Source of the DNA: Acidobacteriota bacterium
Lineage (GTDB): Bacteria > Acidobacteriota > Terriglobia > Acidiferrales > UBA7541
DNA length: 64,000 nucleotides
Assembly (NCBI GenBank): GCA_027307115.1
Contig: DAHUXN010000034.1
Coordinates: 1 to 64,000, forward strand
Direction: 5' to 3'
The notes under the pieces were generated by a model. The model was not told the DNA's origin and did not search any database. It saw only the letters and a list, made by a program, of their open reading frames with translations. The stretch's first letter is position 1, and every line of letters starts with the position of its first letter. Shown in pieces: positions 1 through 8,263 of this stretch. A program made the position numbers and the translations under genes.

Positions 1-6
1 CGTGCC

Positions 7-19
7 GGGGGGGGGGGGG
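7..19. repeat. 13-G homopolymer at window edge
   Basis: A run of 13 G residues sits at the extreme left end. Its position and purity suggest a sequencing or assembly artefact rather than a functional element, though a natural tract cannot be excluded. Confidence 0.5.
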
Positions 20-100
20 CCTCATAGACAACTCGATGAACTTGCGCGGGGACAGATATCGTTATAATTACTAGTTGTATATCAGCGACCTTGGAGAAGA

Positions 101-493
101 ATGGACGTTGGGGATCATGTCCGGGAAATGCGGAAGCAGAAAAAGCTTTCCCAAGGGGACATTGAAGCGCGAACGGGCCTGCTTCGGTGCTACATTTCTC
201 GCGTTGAAAACGGCCACACGGTGCCAGGTATTGAGACTCTAGAAAAAATCGCACGGGCGTTTGATATTCCACTCTATCAATTGTTTTACGAGGGCAATGA
301 GAAACCATCACCTCCCGCCTTTCTAAAACCTAAGAATAAATTGGTGTGGGGCAGCTCTGGCAAAGAGGCTCGCATGTTGCGGCTGTTCCGCCGGTGCTTG
401 AGTCGCTTGGACGACAACCAACGCGAACTACTCTTGTATTTGGCTCGCAAGATGGCACTTCGAGCTTCGGTGCTCGCCGCGATTCGGAAATGA
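101..493 (+). CDS. Xre-family HTH regulator
   Basis: Predicted Xre/Cro-type DNA-binding regulator of 130 residues. Residues 5-60 match the helical Xre domain: the recognition region TGLLRCYISRVENG lies at 25-38, followed by the usual P-x-I-x-x-L-x-x-I-A-x-A-F segment. Residues 70-130 have no domain I recognise. A TATAAT -10 box lies at 63-68 and GGAGA at 93-97 serves as ribosome site for the ATG. It stands alone at the window edge inside the island left of ssrA, so it probably regulates a mobile gene set, perhaps one outside the window. Whether it represses or activates cannot be told. Confidence 0.85.
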   Translation: MDVGDHVREMRKQKKLSQGDIEARTGLLRCYISRVENGHTVPGIETLEKIARAFDIPLYQLFYEGNEKPSPPAFLKPKNKLVWGSSGKEARMLRLFRRCLSRLDDNQRELLLYLARKMALRASVLAAIRK

Positions 494-1116
494 ACTATGT
501 GGCACTTTTGCTACCTCCCGAATCGAACTTTCGGGGGTTTCCTTCCGATTTATTTGTATGCTCGGTGTGGAAGGGACCGGGGCTCCCCGAACTTCCCGCC
601 TCAAATGGGGAACCCAATTCAAGGAAAGGCAATTTTGGTACCGCGAAATGACGATATGGGTGGCGTTACTTCGCACTATTACTCGCCGCGTTAGTCTCGG
701 GCCGAACCATCCTTGGGCCACATGGTCTCCGGTCCCGAGCCCGAACAGATAGCGGATCGTAGAGATCGTTCCCAGAAACTGAGGACTCCTCCGGCAGCGA
801 ATGTCCCAGGGACATCCGGGAAAAAGGGGCTCCCGCTTGGGACGGGAAGCCCCCAAGGACGATCCAAGCCGATTGTGGGGTCTCCATCCTGGCATACCTC
901 TCAGAGTGGGCAGGATCGGCTAGAATCAGGGCTTCTATATAACGCACTAGGTACGTATCTGTAAAAATAATAAACAACAGGAGCCGGGCGAGCATCAGAC
1001 AGGAAAACTACCGGGACGGGAGGAGGCAAAGCATTGTGGCGTTCGCCCCGGGCCGTCGATGGCAGCTAGTGAGAGCGACGCCGCCCCAACAACTAAGCAA
1101 GATAGCTCACACTCGA
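494..1116. other. 623-bp gap without a convincing gene
   Basis: No frame here has a recognisable protein or a good ribosome site. A hairpin (CCCGAA at 517-522, TTCGGG at 530-535, followed by a T-rich stretch) could end transcription of the upstream Xre gene. A second hairpin is formed by GGGGCTCCCG (826-835) and CGGGAAGCCCC (843-853). The stretch 955-980 is A+T rich. Confidence 0.5.
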
Positions 1117-1677
1117 TCACTCCTCGAATACCCTTATTTGCGACAAGGCTATCGAAGAAAGCGCACCCTGATGTGGAAATCGACCGGGTGGAGTTCTCTG
1201 AAACATCCAAGGAATAGAGCTGGCGAGCGATTCTTTGTCGTGACCTTTCTGATGCGACGCCTCAGACGAGCGAGCCGATACAAGTTCGGCCAGCAACTTG
1301 CGCGCCAATGCGCCACTGTCAATGACGTGGACCTTCGGTTTGGGGCGCAGGAACTTTTCAGGTGAGCCAAACCTCTTCTTCATACTTGCTGTCATGCGTT
1401 TCAGCAACCCCCAATGGCAAATACGGCAGAAGCCATTTCCACCATACGTAACCGATTTCCTACCACAAAGGATGCAACCGTAGTCCTCGAACATCCAAAG
1501 CATCCTCGACATATATGCGCGCGGAATCAATCGCTTGACAGCGTAGGCTATTTCGGATGATAGAAACCAAGGCTGTAGCATCGCAAGCTCGCGGGGATCT
1601 CCTTCGGCGCGAGAACGAGACTTAGTGGAGGTTCTTCTTGTGATCTTCCGTTGTGGCTGGCGCGAGCCCGCTAGCAT
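1117..1677 (-). CDS. LxPWF zinc-finger protein, partner of tyrosine recombinase (copy 1)
   Basis: Unnamed protein of 186 residues. The central part holds two CxxC knuckles (GCILCGRK and GFCRICH), which should bind one zinc ion. From LQPWF to the first GC it aligns without gaps over 35 residues with the protein at 38,728-39,012 (LEPWF...FELNGC); shared features are L-x-P-W-F, F-E-x-x-G-C-x-x-C and G-G-x-G-F-C-x-x-C-H. Its start overlaps the stop of the upstream recombinase by 7 bases, as in the second copy, so the two are probably translated together. The C-terminal ~80 residues are absent from copy 2. Function is unknown; a DNA-binding accessory factor of the recombinase is an inference from genetic linkage. 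Confidence 0.7.
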   Translation of the reverse strand: MLAGSRQPQRKITRRTSTKSRSRAEGDPRELAMLQPWFLSSEIAYAVKRLIPRAYMSRMLWMFEDYGCILCGRKSVTYGGNGFCRICHWGLLKRMTASMKKRFGSPEKFLRPKPKVHVIDSGALARKLLAELVSARSSEASHQKGHDKESLASSIPWMFQRTPPGRFPHQGALSSIALSQIRVFEE

Positions 1678-2778
1678 ACGCTCTTGTTTCCTCTCGGATG
1701 ACAGTGGTCAAAAACCGCTAACAGCTTCGCTCTACTGACGTGGGTATAGATTTGGGTGGTTCGTATACTGCGGTGTCCCAACAATTCCTGAATCACTCGA
1801 ATGTCAGCGCCGCCGTCCAGCATATGAGTTGCAAAAGAGTGGCGAAGCACATGAGGGTTGACCCTTCCGAGGTCCGCGCTCAATCCCATCGTTCGGACAA
1901 CGTTTCTAATAGTTTTCGTGTCCAAAGGACTGGGTCTGTCTAGGCAATGCAGGTTCAATTTCCGCTTGCGCTGCTTGAATTTAACTAGGGCCTCATGTCT
2001 ATTCATTCGTGAACTGCGTCCGAGGTAGATTACCACCTGGTGTCCCGGATATGGGTGGGACTCGTCGTACACCCTCACTCTACCGAACCAACTTCCCTTC
2101 CACCGGAGCTTCGGTTTCCAAAGGTAAAGTGATCCTTCCGGTTTTCTCCTCCGTGTTTGGAAAACATACCCTCGGTTGCGGCCGTCTACCATAGGTCTCT
2201 AGTGTTCGCGCGGTTCTAGAATCGAATTTTACTACGCGTGGCACACGCGTCTTTCCAATTACACTGGCAGTGCGAGATTCGAGATTGATATCCGCAATCC
2301 TCAATGCGGCCAACTCAAAAGCTCTGCATCCTGTTGCGTACATCAATTCAATCAGTGCTCTGTCCCTTGAATTGGTGGCAGCACGTATTAGGCGCGAAAC
2401 CTGGCTACGGCTTAACACGCGAGGAATCCCTTCGGGAGGCTGCCTCAAATGCACAAGTCGCGGTGGCGCATATCTGAGTAAACCGCCTAAGTTAAGAAAA
2501 TCAAAAAAGCTTCGTAACGAGTGAAAAACGGAGTGTACTGTTCTAAGGGCGGCTCCTGCGCTGGATTTAAGAATAAGGAAATCTTGAATGTCGAATTGAG
2601 TGACCTCAGTCAACTCTCGGTCTTTCAAAGCAGCGCAGAAGCGCTTTGCGTTGCTAACATACTGCAACTGCGTCCTAGGGTGGTACTTCATCCCTGAGAG
2701 CCACGTTTTGTAGCGTTCCAACAACTCGAAGTTAAACGCGGAGCCGGAGAGCATGACTTGCGGCGTACCTCCCCACAT
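1671..2778 (-). pseudogene. Tyrosine recombinase (XerC/D-like), split by a frameshift
   Basis: Site-specific tyrosine recombinase whose reading frame shifts near 2,190-2,200. The first frame (2778 to about 2195) carries the SAM-like N-terminal domain and the first catalytic arginine in TGCRAFEL plus the beta-hairpin lysine in VIGKTR. The second frame (about 2195 to 1671) carries [22 protein letters not shown] and the tyrosine in IYTH. Joined, the protein would be about 368 residues, the same as the intact homologue at 39,009-40,109 (366). At the break, [13 protein letters not shown] matches GRTRGFVFQSNRR of that homologue. One base is gained or two are lost. This is either a true pseudogene, a sequencing error, or less likely a programmed frameshift. 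Confidence 0.85.
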
Positions 2779-3093
2779 CTAAGTACGTCCGTAAGCATGA
2801 CCCAAGGCAAGCGGCATTAAACGACATTGTTATTTTGTCGCGATATGTCGTGTGACCGCTGTTGCAACCAACAGCAAGTGTAGCGGTTTTCCCCGTGGTA
2901 TAAGCCTACCCCCCGCTTCCTTGACGGCAAGATATGTCGGTCCCAGAATAAATAGAGCACGGCTTGTGAATCTGTGGCCGGAGGGTGGTCCCTTTTTCGC
3001 GTCCGTATCCGCTATCCCGCTAACGAGTTGAGGGCTCCGGCTGCGTCCACCTATACTGCTCGTCCTATTGTGCTGACTGTTGCAGGCTGCCAA
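2779..3093. other. 315-bp gap, nothing recognised
   Basis: Lies between the recombinase start (minus) and the small Xre gene (minus). I see no gene with a recognisable product, no RNA gene and no clear repeat. It should hold the recombinase promoter, but I cannot identify one with confidence. Confidence 0.4.
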
Positions 3094-3306
3094 TTAAACC
3101 GAGCGGAATAATTCTGACAACGAGATTTTGAGCGCCTTCGCAATCTTCTCGACGTTGACCAACGCGACGTTACGCTCGCCGCGTTCGATCCCGCCGATGT
3201 ATGTCCGGTCAAGGCCGCACATATCGGCAAATTCCTCCTGCGACACTCGGAGTCGTTGCCGCCGCTGGCGTAGAGCTTTGCCGAATCGGATTCGAATATC
3301 TTCCAT
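3094..3306 (-). CDS. Small Xre-family HTH regulator
   Basis: A 70-residue protein consisting of almost nothing but an Xre helix-turn-helix domain. [20 protein letters not shown] (residues 19-38) is the helix 2-turn-helix 3 region and is followed by the typical ERGERN and the [16 protein letters not shown] ending. Such minimal proteins are common as restriction-modification controllers or phage-type repressors. It is transcribed divergently from the GIY-YIG nuclease gene that begins 82 bases away, so it could control that promoter; this pairing is an inference from position only. Confidence 0.9.
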   Translation of the reverse strand: MEDIRIRFGKALRQRRQRLRVSQEEFADMCGLDRTYIGGIERGERNVALVNVEKIAKALKISLSELFRSV

Positions 3307-3388
3307 TTACCTTTGCGCGTCATGTTTGAGCCTCGCTGTTTATATGTCCACGGACGATGAGTATCATGCCTAAAGGGCCGCAAAACCT

Positions 3389-3823
3389 ATGAAGCAACAA
3401 ACCGGCACGGGGAACAGCTTGCGCCTAGTGCGAAGCTGCGTGCAATGGATGCCAAAGAACAAGATTGGTTCCGTCCCCGAAGGTATGCGAGGAATTTACA
3501 CGCTGCACCGACGTCGCCCTCGGCTGAAGAAATACGACGTCGTGTATGTCGGAATGGCCGACGGCAGGGCGGGCATCCGAGCAAGGCTCAGGCGGCACGC
3601 CAACAGCAAGCGGAAGCGAGATCTATGGACACATTTCTCGGCGTTTGAGGTGTGGCCCAACATCAGCGAGGCCGAGATCGCCGAGTTGGAGGGACTGCTG
3701 CGGGAAATTTACCGGAAGGACAAACGGGCCAACAAGCTGAATCGGCAGAAGCGTTGTAGACGAATACAACAGGTCAGGGTTCGCGGGTGGGATGAGAGCA
3801 GATCGAAAACTCTGGAAGGGTGA
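3389..3823 (+). CDS. GIY-YIG domain nuclease
   Basis: A 144-residue protein with the pattern of the GIY-YIG endonuclease fold: GIY at 35-37, YVG at 53-55, a basic helix RARLRRH at 64-70 carrying the expected catalytic arginine, an acidic residue in AELEGLL near 101, and the terminal asparagine in NKLN near 118. Members of this fold cut DNA using one metal ion; they include homing enzymes, repair nucleases and restriction enzymes. No extra DNA-binding domain is visible, so target choice is unclear. It is divergent from a minimal Xre regulator, an arrangement that would fit a controlled toxic nuclease, but it may equally be a stand-alone mobile-element enzyme. Confidence 0.75.
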   Translation: MKQQTGTGNSLRLVRSCVQWMPKNKIGSVPEGMRGIYTLHRRRPRLKKYDVVYVGMADGRAGIRARLRRHANSKRKRDLWTHFSAFEVWPNISEAEIAELEGLLREIYRKDKRANKLNRQKRCRRIQQVRVRGWDESRSKTLEG

Positions 3824-3851
3824 AAGTGACATTCGACAGGAGGAAGACGAA

Positions 3852-4265
3852 ATGGCAACGCAAACTCTCAATCCACCGACGGTTCGCAAATGCCCGTTCT
3901 GTGCTGAAGAAATTCTGGCAGGCGCGAAGAAGTGTAAACACTGCGGCGAATTTGTTGATATGCCTTCTGGAGCGAGCGGCGCATTCAGCGGTACAGTCAA
4001 ACAACTGCCCCTCTACTATCAGGAAGAGTTTCGCAAGATTCAGCAATCCGGCGAGCGGTATACCGGGAAGTGGAATTGGGAAGCTTTCTTTTTTGGCGGT
4101 TTCTGGGCGATCAGCAAGGGACTATGGAAATCGGGCTTGGTATCCATCGTCGGCGCTTGCTTGACTGGCGGTGTGGTTGCCGTCATCTATTGGTTCATCT
4201 TCGGTGCTCGCGGGAATTATATGTATTACCGCAAGGTGGTCAAACGCCAAGAGCCGTGGATTTAA
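3852..4265 (+). CDS. Zinc-ribbon membrane protein with DUF2628-like region
   Basis: Protein of 137 residues starting at the ATG preceded by AGGAGGA (3839-3845); an upstream in-frame ATG lacks a ribosome site. Near the N-terminus CPFCAEEILAGAKKCKHCGE is a short zinc ribbon of the UPF0547 type. The second half contains WNWEAFFFGGFWAISKGLWK and two hydrophobic segments, then ARGNYMYYRKV, resembling DUF2628 membrane proteins in which aromatic-rich motifs flank the membrane helices. The role of this family is not established. It is followed by a probable intrinsic terminator, so it ends its transcription unit. Confidence 0.7.
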   Translation: MATQTLNPPTVRKCPFCAEEILAGAKKCKHCGEFVDMPSGASGAFSGTVKQLPLYYQEEFRKIQQSGERYTGKWNWEAFFFGGFWAISKGLWKSGLVSIVGACLTGGVVAVIYWFIFGARGNYMYYRKVVKRQEPWI

Positions 4266-4311
4266 CTGGATGCTACCCTGCACAGGATGACCGTTTTGCT
4301 AGGTCGCGAAT

Positions 4312-4342
4312 GAGGCCCCCCGGCGTTCTTTTGGGGCTTTTA
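4312..4342 (+). terminator. Probable intrinsic terminator
   Basis: A GCCCC/GGGGC stem followed by a short T run lies about 45 bases after the zinc-ribbon gene. The stem is short and the T run is interrupted by an A, so efficiency is uncertain. Confidence 0.5.
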
Positions 4343-4594
4343 TAATTGGAAGCGTTTCGACATCTGCAGTGGTGCCCTTTAGCCCGCCACCTAGTACTGG
4401 TACCCGCAAAAGCACGTAGGGCCCCTTTTGTCCCTTAAAATTGCTCGTGTAGCCCCTGCCAAACGTCCTCAGGGACGCCTGGCGGAACGCAAATTGGCCT
4501 GCTAGCCCTACTTGCCCCGTTTTAGGCCCTAGCCCCCGGCTTAGGCAAAAAGTGTTTTACAAATCGCTTTAAATATGTTATATATCTAACGTAT
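4343..4594. promoter_or_regulatory. Regulatory gap with inverted repeat before the HTH gene
   Basis: The gap contains several CTAGCCC/TAGCCC words (about 4440-4545) of unknown meaning. Just before the next start codon TATGTTA (4574-4580) and TAACGTA (4587-4593) form a 6-of-7 inverted repeat, a plausible operator for the HTH protein encoded immediately downstream. TGTTTTACAA occurs at 4553-4562 and again at 6493-6502. Confidence 0.4.
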
Positions 4595-4825
4595 ATGCAA
4601 TTGCCCGTCTCAACCCGGTTTGCGGCTAAGGCGGCGGGTATTTCGCTGATGACGTTGCAACGCTGGATAGCCAATGAAGACATACGGCCACCGGCACTCA
4701 GGATTGTAAACGGGCGGGCAACGCGGCTTTGGAACCGCGAGGATATGGAACGGCTGCGGCAAGCGAAGGAGAAAATTTACTGCCGGGGCCGAGGACGCAA
4801 GAAAGGGAAAACGAAAAACAAATGA
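4595..4825 (+). CDS. MerR/excisionase-like HTH protein with YCRGRGRK tail
   Basis: A 76-residue basic protein. Residues 5-55 resemble the single winged HTH of MerR-like or excisionase proteins (AAGISLMTLQRWI as turn-helix, then a wing ending in TRLWNREDMERLRQ). The tail YCRGRGRKKGK is strikingly like YCKGRGRKPR in the HTH protein at 32,593-32,838, which accompanies an unrelated integrase. Its stop overlaps the next start (ATGA), so it is coupled to the downstream gene and probably to the serine recombinase. It could be a recombination directionality factor or a repressor of the module; both are inferences. Confidence 0.75.
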   Translation: MQLPVSTRFAAKAAGISLMTLQRWIANEDIRPPALRIVNGRATRLWNREDMERLRQAKEKIYCRGRGRKKGKTKNK

Positions 4826-5259
4826 CAAAGCAGACCATATCGGCACAGGCGAAAGAAGCAGGAATGACAGCGCAGACATTACGCCGCACTGTAGCAGTGG
4901 TTGAGCGCTGTCAGCGGCAAGCAGAGATTCTCCAACATATGGCCGAGGCTGTGACAAAGGAAATCCGTAAGCGGCGCAAGGGCCTCAGTGGCGCAGTGCC
5001 AAGCCAGTGGCTGGAAGACAGAGACGGACTTCGAGAGGATGCTCAGCTTCTCAGAATCGACGCCCGAGAAACGGAGCGGTTGCTCCGCCTCGTGCTGCGC
5101 GGTCGTTTCATAGCTGCAAAGCAGATGTTGAATGGCGAGTCGTGCGACCCCTGCGGTTGCGTGTCGAAGATTTTAGGGCCTACGGTGGATCGCGGCTTCC
5201 GGAAGTTCCACAGTGACTACCGGCCCGGCAACAGCTTTCTGAGGGTGAAGCGGGGGTAA
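4822..5259 (+). CDS. Hypothetical protein in serine-recombinase operon
   Basis: Unrecognised protein of 145 residues starting at the ATG that overlaps the HTH stop by ATGA. Residues 1-35 (SAQAKEAGMTAQTLRRTVAV) look like a helix-turn-helix; the middle is rich in E, R and L and likely helical (VTKEIRKRRKG, LLRIDARETERLLRLVLRG). Near the end SCDPCGC is a possible metal-binding or redox cysteine cluster. Only 8 bases separate it from the serine recombinase, so the three genes very probably form one operon. I cannot assign a function. Confidence 0.65.
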   Translation: MTKQTISAQAKEAGMTAQTLRRTVAVVERCQRQAEILQHMAEAVTKEIRKRRKGLSGAVPSQWLEDRDGLREDAQLLRIDARETERLLRLVLRGRFIAAKQMLNGESCDPCGCVSKILGPTVDRGFRKFHSDYRPGNSFLRVKRG

Positions 5260-5267
5260 GAAACAAA

Positions 5268-5882
5268 ATGCAAACGGCCATTTATGCCCGAGTGAGCACA
5301 AATAACGGCCAGGACCCGGAAATGCAGTTGCGGGAATTGCGTGAGTACTGCGAGCGACGCGGATGGACTCTCACGGATGAGTATGTGGATGCCGGAATTT
5401 CAGGAACCAAGGAAAAGCGGCCGGAACTTGACCGCCTGCTGACCGACGCGCACCGCCGGAAGTTTGATGCCGTGGTAGTTTGGCGGTTCGACCGTTTTGC
5501 CCGTTCTGTTTCGCACTTGCTGCGAGCGCTAGAAACGTTCTCTTCACTGGGAATCGATTTTGTTTCGTTATCGGAACAAGTCGATACATCGACGCCAGCG
5601 GGCAAGTTGGTGTTTACGGTTTTGGGTGCGGTTGCAGAACTTGAGCGCAGCCTAATTGTCGAGCGCGTGCGCGCCGGGTTGCGCAATGCGCGGGCCAAAG
5701 GCAAGCGGCTAGGCAGGCCGCGCAGCGGGGTAGACCAGGCAGCAATTAAGCGTTTGCGGGCGCAAGGCGCGTCGTGGCGGGCGGTAGGGGCAGCGCTGGG
5801 CGTGGCCCCCGCCACGGCGCTGTACGCGTCCAGCAAAGCGCGTTTAGAAAACCCTGCCCGCCGCAAAGCCGCAAGTGCTTAA
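5268..5882 (+). CDS. Serine recombinase (resolvase/invertase family)
   Basis: Site-specific recombinase of 204 residues. The N-terminal catalytic domain has IYARVST with the nucleophilic serine near residue 10, the QLRELREYCERRGW helix, VVVWRFDRFARS with catalytic arginines, and VAELERSLIVERVRAGL, the long dimer helix. The last 45 residues after GRPRSG form a Hin-like helix-turn-helix (GASWRAVGAALGVAPATALY). Length fits small resolvases/invertases. It breaks and rejoins DNA at a short inverted-repeat site. It ends an operon with an HTH gene and a hypothetical gene. Its recombination site is not certain; the TGTTTTACAA motifs at 4553, 5915 (inverted) and 6493 are candidates only. Confidence 0.93.
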   Translation: MQTAIYARVSTNNGQDPEMQLRELREYCERRGWTLTDEYVDAGISGTKEKRPELDRLLTDAHRRKFDAVVVWRFDRFARSVSHLLRALETFSSLGIDFVSLSEQVDTSTPAGKLVFTVLGAVAELERSLIVERVRAGLRNARAKGKRLGRPRSGVDQAAIKRLRAQGASWRAVGAALGVAPATALYASSKARLENPARRKAASA

Positions 5883-5978
5883 GTTTGCTGGGGCAAAACG
5901 GGCGCAAAACATGTTTGTAAAACAACAGTTTATTAAACAGCTAGGCCGGTTTGGGCTGGCGCAAAAGGCGCGCAGCGC

Positions 5979-6407
5979 ATGAAGGTGTTTTGGGTTACTA
6001 AGCGGCTGGCGTTTGGCAGCGCGGTAAAAACTCAGGGCCACATCGAAAAACTTCGCTCCCTTGGAATCACCCACATCATCAATCTGCGGTGGAGCACCAA
6101 TGCAAGAGTTCGCCAATTCCCGCACATCTGGCTGCGCTTCCACGATGACGAAAAGCCCCGCCCAAGCTGGTTCTACGGTCGCGCTCTAAACTTCTATCGC
6201 AAAGCCATGAAGCATCCGCAAGCGAAGCTCTTGGTTATGTGTCACCACGGACGCAGCCGAAGCGCATCGCTCGCTTATTTCTTTCTCCGCATTTCAGAAA
6301 CGAGTCCGGCTAGAGCGGATCATAGAATAAAGAAAGCAAGACTTTCTGCACGTGCCGTGCCCGCCTATCGGGAGTCTTGCGAGCGGTATCTTCGGCGAAT
6401 CAAGTAA
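5979..6407 (+). CDS. Dual-specificity-like protein phosphatase
   Basis: A 142-residue protein with the Cys-based phosphatase signature CHHGRSRSAS: C88 is the nucleophile and R94 the phosphate-binding arginine (C-x5-R). An aspartate pair in FHDDEKP (about 56-57) is suitably placed as general acid, and the start (KVFWVTKRLAFGSA) resembles other small atypical dual-specificity phosphatases. It should remove phosphate from proteins, RNA 5' ends or small molecules; the substrate cannot be inferred. It follows the serine recombinase by 96 bases in the same direction and may be cargo of that module. No conspicuous ribosome site is seen. Confidence 0.8.
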   Translation: MKVFWVTKRLAFGSAVKTQGHIEKLRSLGITHIINLRWSTNARVRQFPHIWLRFHDDEKPRPSWFYGRALNFYRKAMKHPQAKLLVMCHHGRSRSASLAYFFLRISETSPARADHRIKKARLSARAVPAYRESCERYLRRIK

Positions 6408-6517
6408 TGCAAAATCCTATCAAGAATTGCGATGGTCCGTGCACGCGGCAATGATGCGCCGACAAGCGTTGGCGACTCGATCCCGCACTCCATGTTTTAC
6501 AATATAATGAAACTGTG

Positions 6518-6545
6518 TTGACTTTGTTTTCATTTTCGTTATACT
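6518..6545 (+). promoter_or_regulatory. Sigma-70 type promoter of the GHKL operon
   Basis: TTGACT (6518-6523) and TATACT (6540-6545) are separated by 16 bases. The predicted start point is only a few bases before the ATG at 6555, so the transcript would be nearly leaderless. Confidence 0.65.
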
Positions 6546-6554
6546 CGACGGCCT

Positions 6555-7151
6555 ATGGATATCAGGAACCGAGCCACCGATTTGCTGCGGCAAACCGAAG
6601 CAAAACTCAGAGGAATTGTTTCTGAAGCTGCATCGTCGGGAGACTATGCCAGCGTCGTGCGAGTTGCAGCGTGGGCGAGTTCAATCAGAGACATGATGAA
6701 TGGCTCTTCGGACAACGAGCGCGTGGAACGCCCGCGGTCCGCAAATAATGATCCTAAAGTGAAGACGGCCCGAAGACTATCAGTGCCTGACAATCGCAGG
6801 TCGTACCCTCGTTTTTTCCGCCATGGTGATGAACTCATCCGCCTAGCGTGGTCAAAACGGGAGAAGAAAGAGTATCGACACAAAACGTCGTACGGAAGAC
6901 TGAAGTCTCTAGCGATTGCTGTCGCCGAAAAGGGTACGGACGGTCGCGTCTTTTCAACTGACGAGTTCCTGCCCCTCCACGATCCGACAGACGGAACCGA
7001 AATACCGAGTTACCAGGCATATGTTTGCATATCCTTGCTCAAAGATGCCGGGCTTCTCGAACAGCACGGACGTCAGGGCTACTCGATCTCTCAAGGCCCA
7101 AATTTTAGCGATGCAGTAGAAGCTGCGTGGAAAAATCTTCCGAGACGATGA
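6555..7151 (+). CDS. Hypothetical protein, first gene of GHKL-ATPase operon
   Basis: Unrecognised protein of 198 residues. Residues 1-55 are helical and charged; the middle is basic (FRHGDELIRLAWSKREKKEYRHK); the C-terminal half, from SYGRLKSLAIAV through ISLLKDAGLLEQHGRQGYSI, has the look of a winged helix, with a final hairpin. A basic wHTH protein ahead of a GHKL ATPase could be the DNA-recognition part of the system, but this is inference. The ATPase gene starts 8 bases after its stop with GGGAGA as ribosome site inside the gap, so the genes are clearly one operon, driven by the promoter just upstream. Confidence 0.7.
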   Translation: MDIRNRATDLLRQTEAKLRGIVSEAASSGDYASVVRVAAWASSIRDMMNGSSDNERVERPRSANNDPKVKTARRLSVPDNRRSYPRFFRHGDELIRLAWSKREKKEYRHKTSYGRLKSLAIAVAEKGTDGRVFSTDEFLPLHDPTDGTEIPSYQAYVCISLLKDAGLLEQHGRQGYSISQGPNFSDAVEAAWKNLPRR

Positions 7152-7158
7152 GGGAGAA

Positions 7159-8250
7159 ATGGACCAAACAAAACTTTCCGATCACGTCAATCCGCCGGAT
7201 TTCATAAATATCGCGCGAAAAGCCACAACGAGTGCTGACGTTGAGGCTCTCCTATCTCAATTCCCAATCACATCTGAGGACGATTACATCTTTGATGAAC
7301 AGATGCCTGAAAAGGGGTGGCAGAGGGGAAAGTTTCATTGGATTCCCGTAGGGGGAGAGCGCGGCAATGCGGGCCGCATCAAACAGGTCAACCAGCCTGT
7401 GAATCCCATTGCTGAGCGGGTTATAAACGGGATGGAAGCGATCATCGAGATGGCGCGACAGCGCGAGCTTGCGAAGGATTCTTCTTCCCCCGCTCCGTCC
7501 ACGCCGCGAGATGCAGTCAGTCGGTATTTCGGTCTGCCGCCACTCGACAAACTGCCAAAACTCGACGAGTTTGGCCCATCGAAGGAAACGACAAAACAGA
7601 TACGTGCGAGAGCAAGGGACCTGGCGCGGCAACTCCGGGTGCGCGTAGTCTTCGATAAATCCTCGCGTGAATTCGCAGTGTCCATCGAGGACGATGGGAT
7701 CGGACAGCCACCCGCGCTAATTCACCGCACCCTTTTATCCTTAGGCTCAACTAACAAGGCCGATAAGTGGTATCTGATCGGTGTATTCGGCCAGGGCGGT
7801 TCGTCCGCTTATGCCTTAAGCAACTATTCGTGGGTAATTTCACGACGAGTGTCCGACCTGCTCCAAGGCGAGATCGATGGTGCAGGATGGACGGTGATCA
7901 AACATATTTTCCCAAAAGGGAGACGTGATGATTATTTCGCGTATCTTGCCTGTAGTCCGGACGGGCGGGTGCCTTGGATATCTGGCGAGGACGCAAACAA
8001 GGCAAAAATCTCTAACGGTACTCGTTTCGCCCATATTGGATATGATTTCGGGCGCGGCGGTTCCGCTATAACCTGGCAACTGTATCGGTCCATGAACCAT
8101 GTTCTTTACAATCCAATACTTCCTTTTGATCTTTACGTCTCTTCAACCGAGGCTACCGTCTATGGTAATGGCTATCGTCTGTCGTCGCTTCACGGTGAAC
8201 GGAAACCAGCCCTAGACAAAGAATTTCCGGCACAGCCGGTTGGTGCGTAG
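7159..8250 (+). CDS. GHKL (HSP90/MutL/MORC-like) ATPase
   Basis: Protein of 363 residues with a Bergerat ATP-binding fold. The N-box E-x3-N is E86-N90 in AERVINGMEAI; the D-box is DDGIG at 178-182; the G-rich lid is GVFGQGGSSA at 208-217; the SLGSTNK segment precedes it. Proteins of this type dimerise on ATP binding to clamp DNA or partners. The alignment-like impression is closest to the stand-alone MORC/MutL-like ATPases known from bacterial restriction and conflict systems. The gene stops early relative to such proteins; the following gene, starting 13 bases later in another frame, begins as though in mid-domain, so the two may derive from one split gene. Confidence 0.85.
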   Translation: MDQTKLSDHVNPPDFINIARKATTSADVEALLSQFPITSEDDYIFDEQMPEKGWQRGKFHWIPVGGERGNAGRIKQVNQPVNPIAERVINGMEAIIEMARQRELAKDSSSPAPSTPRDAVSRYFGLPPLDKLPKLDEFGPSKETTKQIRARARDLARQLRVRVVFDKSSREFAVSIEDDGIGQPPALIHRTLLSLGSTNKADKWYLIGVFGQGGSSAYALSNYSWVISRRVSDLLQGEIDGAGWTVIKHIFPKGRRDDYFAYLACSPDGRVPWISGEDANKAKISNGTRFAHIGYDFGRGGSAITWQLYRSMNHVLYNPILPFDLYVSSTEATVYGNGYRLSSLHGERKPALDKEFPAQPVGA

Positions 8251-8263
8251 GAGCCGCTCTCAA

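Noticed and set aside
2830-3093. 87-residue open frame on the minus strand
   Set aside because: No start signal or recognisable features, although it precedes the recombinase; kept as a gap.
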